Assembly (NCBI RefSeq): GCF_002156705.1
Contig: NZ_CP019893.1
Coordinates: 744,001 to 808,000, forward strand
DNA from: Natrarchaeobaculum aegyptiacum
GTDB lineage: Archaea; Halobacteriota; Halobacteria; Halobacteriales; Natrialbaceae
Length of the DNA stretch: 64,000 nucleotides
Direction: 5' to 3'
The first letter of the stretch is position 1; each line of letters opens with the position of its first letter. The translations under genes were made by a program, and so were the position numbers. Positions 60,574-64,000 of this stretch are shown in pieces. The notes beneath the pieces were generated by a model. It worked only from the letters and a program-made list of their open reading frames with translations. It had not been told where the DNA came from and did no database searches.

Positions 60574-61320
60574 TTAGTTAAGTCGGATAATGGCGCCTTT
60601 GATCGTAAGCGGTCCCGTCGAGTCGACACTCATGATGCCGCCACTATCGATACCGACGTTCGCTTTCCCGGAGATGTCTACGGTATTTTTGCTCTTGACG
60701 TCGACCGTCGTGCCACCGGTGATCTCGACGCTCTTGTCGCCATCGATCTTTACGTTCTTTGCGGAGAGTTCCAGCGTATCGCCGGCATCGACCGTGACGG
60801 AGTCGTCCGATGAATCGAGGACGATCCGATTCGTGTCGCTAGCGTCACGGATCGCGATGGTCTCTCGTCCGTCATCGTCATCGATAACGATCTCGTGACC
60901 CTCACCGGTCTGGATCGTCACACTTCCTCCATCGCCATCTCTGTCGTCGTCGAAAGTGATCCGGTGTTCGTCCCGGGTCCGAATCTCGCGAACGTCGTTG
61001 TTGCCGTCGTTTTGTTGTGGCGGTTCCTGTTTCCCGTTCCACAGCGATCCGACGACGTACGGTCGATGGATATCGCCGTTCTCGAACGCGACTAACACCT
61101 CGTCGTCGACTTCCGGCAAGAAATACGAGCCGTATTTGTCGCCGGCCATCGGCGTCGCGATACGGGCCCAGTAACTCTCGTCGTCGGCGTCCCGCCAGGG
61201 GAACTGCAGTCTGACGCGTCCAAGTCCCTTCGGATCTTCGTTGTCGGTAACGATACCGACGACGACGCCTTGCATCCCGCCGTCCGACGTTTCGCCATCG
61301 AAAAATCCGGGTTGGCTCAT
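60574..61320 (-). CDS. eCIS spike protein, gpV/VgrG-type (OB fold plus beta helix)
   Basis: 248 residues. The OB-fold part is VVVGIVTDNEDPKGLGRVRL with QFPWRDADDESYWARIATPM, YFLPEVDDEVLVAFENGDIH and RPYVVGSLWNG. The C-terminal ~110 residues are a repetitive beta helix (VDAGDTLELSAKNVKIDGDK, VDISGKANVGIDSGG). In Afp8 the hub and spike are one protein; here they are split into this and the gpD-like gene, as in P2-type tails. Starts with a 4-base overlap after the hub gene. Confidence 0.93.
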   Translation of the reverse strand: MSQPGFFDGETSDGGMQGVVVGIVTDNEDPKGLGRVRLQFPWRDADDESYWARIATPMAGDKYGSYFLPEVDDEVLVAFENGDIHRPYVVGSLWNGKQEPPQQNDGNNDVREIRTRDEHRITFDDDRDGDGGSVTIQTGEGHEIVIDDDDGRETIAIRDASDTNRIVLDSSDDSVTVDAGDTLELSAKNVKIDGDKSVEITGGTTVDVKSKNTVDISGKANVGIDSGGIMSVDSTGPLTIKGAIIRLN

Positions 61321-62342
61321 GAGCCCACCTCCACTGCTTCGAAGGTCGTTCGATAGCCGGCTGCTCCCATCCGATGAGTCGCCCTCGTCACGTGGTAGCG
61401 TCCCGAGAATCGGTCGCCGAGCTCGACAAGTTCGATCGTTTCTCCCGCACGTATCTCGGGAATCCCATCCGCTTCACCGTACCCCTGGACGACCTCGTCG
61501 GAAAACTGGTTGAGTTTCGTCTCTGCAATTCGCTCGGCTTCGTCGGGTGACATCGCTGGCACACAGAATACCTCCTTGTGTTTTGCGTCGGAACTGCCCG
61601 CCGTTTCGACGATCTCTTCTTTCTGTTCGACGTCCCACGACCTGACCTCGACCTCGTGTGTGTCCCGACGGTGAGATATCTCGCCGGTGAAGTCGTGCAG
61701 ATCCTCGCCGTACCACAGCTCGACGACCGGCTCGTCCGAGACTGCCGACGACCGGGGAACGAACTTCACCGTCGACCGCTCGGCGTAGAACTCGAACCCG
61801 TACGTTGCTGCGAGGTCGTGGACGAATCGATAGTCGCTACATCCGTTTTGAATCAATTTTTTGCGTTCGATGTTTGCACTCTCGACTTCGACTGTCGAGA
61901 ACGGGTACGCCGAAAGCACGTCTTCGACGGCCTCCCCGATAGTCGCTTTCTCCCACGAATCCGACCGGGATCCTTGCATCGCTTCCCACAGCAGTCCATA
62001 TCCCGAAACCTGCACTTCGGGACCGTGTTCGACAGTGAATTCACCGGTAATCGATTGAATCTTTCCCGACAGAAGCGGTGTCAACTCGCCCTCGTCACCG
62101 TACCCCATGGCGATTTCCACGTCGGTCCCGACCTCGAACTCGTCCCAGGACAGCCCGGCGAACTCGTCGAGTTCTTCGTCGAACGGGAAGTTGAGACCGA
62201 ACGAGAACCGATCCGCTCCGTCGAACGATGTCTCGACGACGAGATCGGCAATCCGACCCCCCGGTTCCTGGAACCGCTGGTCGCCGATCACTACTTCGAA
62301 CCGTGGCGAATACCGGGGATGGTTGTCGATGTCGTAACTCAC
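61317..62342 (-). CDS. eCIS hub protein, gpD/late-control type
   Basis: 341 residues from a GTG start. RYSPRFEVVIGDQRFQEPGG, AMGYGDEGELTPLLSGKIQS, then FVHDLAATYGFEFYAERSTV and ETIELVELGDRFSGRYHVTR, the gpD/VgrG N-terminal hub fold. It forms the trimeric adaptor between tube and spike. GTG overlaps a possible 24-residue frame upstream and the stop overlaps the spike gene ATG by 4 bases. Confidence 0.92.
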   Translation of the reverse strand: MSYDIDNHPRYSPRFEVVIGDQRFQEPGGRIADLVVETSFDGADRFSFGLNFPFDEELDEFAGLSWDEFEVGTDVEIAMGYGDEGELTPLLSGKIQSITGEFTVEHGPEVQVSGYGLLWEAMQGSRSDSWEKATIGEAVEDVLSAYPFSTVEVESANIERKKLIQNGCSDYRFVHDLAATYGFEFYAERSTVKFVPRSSAVSDEPVVELWYGEDLHDFTGEISHRRDTHEVEVRSWDVEQKEEIVETAGSSDAKHKEVFCVPAMSPDEAERIAETKLNQFSDEVVQGYGEADGIPEIRAGETIELVELGDRFSGRYHVTRATHRMGAAGYRTTFEAVEVGS

Positions 62343-62413
62343 GTTTCGGTCACCTCTCTCGACACGATACGCGCCGTCGCTCGAGTTGCTCGGTGTGGGA
62401 TGTACTCGATCAT
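62339..62413 (-). CDS. Possible 24-residue eCIS peptide
   Basis: ATG 62413 begins 1 base after the stop of the LysM gene, and the TGA overlaps the GTG start of the hub gene (GTGA). It reads MIEYIPHRATRATARIVSRE, then VTET. Some eCIS clusters have a short protein at this place with a similar aromatic-Arg start. Against it: very short, codon use not typical. Coupling of the hub gene to the LysM gene could be its only role. Confidence 0.35.
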   Translation of the reverse strand: MIEYIPHRATRATARIVSREVTET

Positions 62414-62414
62414 A

Positions 62415-63083
62415 CTACAGTGGGGGCAACTCGAGCTTGTCTCCTGGCTCGATCGCCCGGGGGTTGTCGATGTCGTTCTGATCCGCGATCGTTCGCCAAT
62501 GTGATGGATCACTGTACTCCTCGTCGGCGATTAACCAGAGCGTATCTCCTTCGGCTACCGTCCAGACTTTCGTCTTGTCTGTCGACTCCGGGGAAACCAC
62601 CGACTTATGATAATCTGCTGTTTTGTACTCTTTGAAGACGATCGACACGCGAGCCCGTATCGGGATTCCACTGGGCAGGAACTTCGTAAATTGCTTGTTC
62701 GCACGTTGGACTAATGCGGTGAAATCGATTCCATCTCCCCACACGAACCGACAGACCGGCGGGGCGTGAAGTTCACCGTCGACGGTCAGCAAGTAATCGA
62801 TCGCGTCCGTATACCGTTCACGGACGTCGAGATCTTCGGACGATGCGTCATCGGAGCCGAGTTCGTTTGTCGTGTCGAAAAACAACTCCATCGACAGCGT
62901 CTCCGCATTCCCGTCGACAAACTGCATGATCGACGCTCCCGATCCAGTCGCTTTCATCTCGCCGTAGTTGACACTCTTTTCGAGTGCGTACGAACTCGGG
63001 TTGAACCGACACTCGATCGTTTCGCCTTGCTTTTTCCCGTTGAGGATCGTAATCTGGGCCTTCTCTAGTTTTCCATTCGTCAT
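62415..63083 (-). CDS. LysM-domain baseplate/tube-adaptor protein (Afp7-like)
   Basis: 222 residues. N-terminal domain: KAQITILNGKKQGETIECRF with NPSSYALEKSVNY and LSMELFFDTTNELGSDDASS. C-terminal LysM (about 170-222): WTVAEGDTLWLIADEEYSDP, SHWRTIADQNDIDNPRAIEP and GDKLELPPL. In Afp/PVC this adaptor (Afp7) joins tube start and hub. LysM here probably has a structural role, since archaea lack murein. Overlaps the upstream gene by 4 bases (ATGA). Confidence 0.92.
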   Translation of the reverse strand: MTNGKLEKAQITILNGKKQGETIECRFNPSSYALEKSVNYGEMKATGSGASIMQFVDGNAETLSMELFFDTTNELGSDDASSEDLDVRERYTDAIDYLLTVDGELHAPPVCRFVWGDGIDFTALVQRANKQFTKFLPSGIPIRARVSIVFKEYKTADYHKSVVSPESTDKTKVWTVAEGDTLWLIADEEYSDPSHWRTIADQNDIDNPRAIEPGDKLELPPL

Positions 63084-64000
63084 TGCTGACCTCTTCGTTC
63101 ACGTTCGATTCGCTTTCGTCGCTCGAGTTTCCGATGAAGGCGTTCGACGACACGATCGACGTCTGCCTCGTATCGGAGCGATTCGTCTGGCAACTGAACG
63201 CTGCTCTTTGTTCGACGAGGCTGTGCTCTGTGATCATCGGTGGAGTGGTGGGCTGGCGCTCCGTGTGCCTGGTCGATGTGACTCCGGTGTCTCTCGCTAG
63301 AGTCGTCAACCGGGCCGAAGGACATCGCTGGTGGCGGTCCACCAGTCTGATCGATGCCCTGGGAACGACGGTCCTCGTGTGGGAATAGCCGTCCCGATTC
63401 TGGACCCGAGTTCCCTTCGATCGCCGATCGGTTCGTAACCCACTCGTGTCGTCGTCCGCGTCTGGATCGCTCCGACGTGTCGGAACGTCGTGAGTCCGCT
63501 GACCGACGGTTCTGGACACGCTGGTCCGACAACTTTCTGTTCGGCCTGTTCCGTGTCCCGGCCGTGCTGTCACCGGATCGCGGACCCGATCGGGATCGGA
63601 ACGCATTTTTCTGCTTCCGTTCGCCGATTAGGGGTGCGGAGACGTGCGCCGACGCAGCCTCCCTACCGCCACCGCGACGAGACTGCTGTTGTCCGCCGGT
63701 AGTGGCGATTGGTTGCTGGGCTCTGTAGACGAGAGCGGGCCGATCAGTATGTGAACTGGCTGTCCCAACCATCGACTCGTCGACACTACTTTCAGATTGG
63801 AATGTTTTATATTTATTTATCCCAGTTTTGCTATTGATTTCTCCTGGCTCGGCTGCCCGTTTCTCACCAGTTGTTTGAACTCGTCTCGGGGCCGTAAGCG
63901 ACGGTGACGAGTCGACGACTCTCGGTGCGGTCACGTTCTCATCGTTCTCCGGGGTCGATTCGGAGCCTGTACCGATCGCTGTCTGTCCGGACGAGGATCG
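63080..64000 (-). CDS. eCIS-associated low-complexity protein, C-terminal part (runs off the right edge)
   Basis: The frame has no stop up to the right edge, so at least 306 residues of this protein are in the window and the start is outside; a GTG at 63934 is possible but not needed. Most of it is disordered and Arg/Ser/Asp-rich (RSRSGPRSGDSTAGTRNRPN). The conserved piece is the last ~35 residues: LPDESLRYEADVDRVVERLH, RKLERRKRIERERRGQQ. This helical Arg-rich ending is shared with a poorly known protein family encoded before the LysM gene in many eCIS clusters. Role unknown. Confidence 0.65.
   Translation of the reverse strand, partial: RSSSGQTAIGTGSESTPENDENVTAPRVVDSSPSLTAPRRVQTTGEKRAAEPGEINSKTGINKYKTFQSESSVDESMVGTASSHTDRPALVYRAQQPIATTGGQQQSRRGGGREAASAHVSAPLIGERKQKNAFRSRSGPRSGDSTAGTRNRPNRKLSDQRVQNRRSADSRRSDTSERSRRGRRHEWVTNRSAIEGNSGPESGRLFPHEDRRSQGIDQTGGPPPAMSFGPVDDSSERHRSHIDQAHGAPAHHSTDDHRAQPRRTKSSVQLPDESLRYEADVDRVVERLHRKLERRKRIERERRGQQ

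Noticed and set aside
36631-64000. Interpretation of the right part as a head-tail prophage
   Set aside because: No capsid, portal, terminase or integrase is visible, and AAA+ ATPase, DUF4255, PAAR and DUF4157 together are typical of eCIS, not of tailed haloviruses. The unseen right flank could still change this.

Overview
The window comes from a haloarchaeon (class Halobacteria; the gene set fits Natrialbales-type genomes, but the genus cannot be fixed from this sequence). The evidence is a high-GC genome with strongly acidic proteins, twin-arginine (Tat) signals on its lipoproteins, AT-rich archaeal promoter boxes, a complete archaellum gene set, haloarchaeal CheF and ThiR, and a CbtAB cobalt transporter.

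Left part (1-5 kb): the end of a Mrp-type Na+/H+ antiporter operon (subunits E and F, minus strand), cbtB-cbtA (CbtA has a run of histidine repeats), a 2Fe-2S ferredoxin, an MscS channel and one unknown gene. Archaellum block (5.1-22 kb): ArlI, ArlH, an ArlC/D/E-type scaffold, a separately placed ArlJ, a second ArlC/E scaffold, ArlG, ArlF and three tandem archaellins, all on the minus strand. CheF and a HEAT-repeat partner, which couple chemotaxis to the motor, lie upstream. A divergent HTH regulator faces the archaellin promoter. An array of short hairpins lies between the two blocks.

Middle part (22-36 kb): housekeeping and accessory genes. They include a Tat lipoprotein, ThiR, a tRNA-Ser(CGA) with a copied 3' end downstream (a scar of integration), an iron-sulfur electron carrier, a citramalate/isopropylmalate synthase, a purine phosphoribosyltransferase, FolD, a DUF3179 protein, a hydrolase and an APC permease. 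Several genes here encode 40-70 residues.

Right part (36.5-64 kb): an extracellular contractile injection system (eCIS, a phage-tail-like particle related to Afp/PVC/MAC), running off the right edge. Structural genes on the minus strand encode a LysM hub protein, a gpD-type hub, a gpV spike, a PAAR tip, a gp25-like protein, two baseplate-J proteins, a tail-I-like protein with an extra N-terminal domain, a probable fibre or baseplate protein, the sheath, two tube proteins and small assembly proteins. An AAA+ ATPase and a DUF4255 tail-terminator-like protein are on the plus strand. Divergent from the ATPase is a cargo array: DUF4157 (eCIS core domain) proteins, three of them each followed at once by a member of an unrecognised ~315-344-residue family. 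One DUF4157 copy lacks its N-terminal half and one is cut off by an insertion-sequence relic. A ~1-kb duplicated segment carries a second promoter region and a dead 5' stub of the ATPase gene, which shows how the array grew.

The most original material is the DUF4157-plus-partner array with its modular C-termini, the duplication that built it, and a 50-residue gene fused by 4-base overlaps between a tube gene and an assembly gene.
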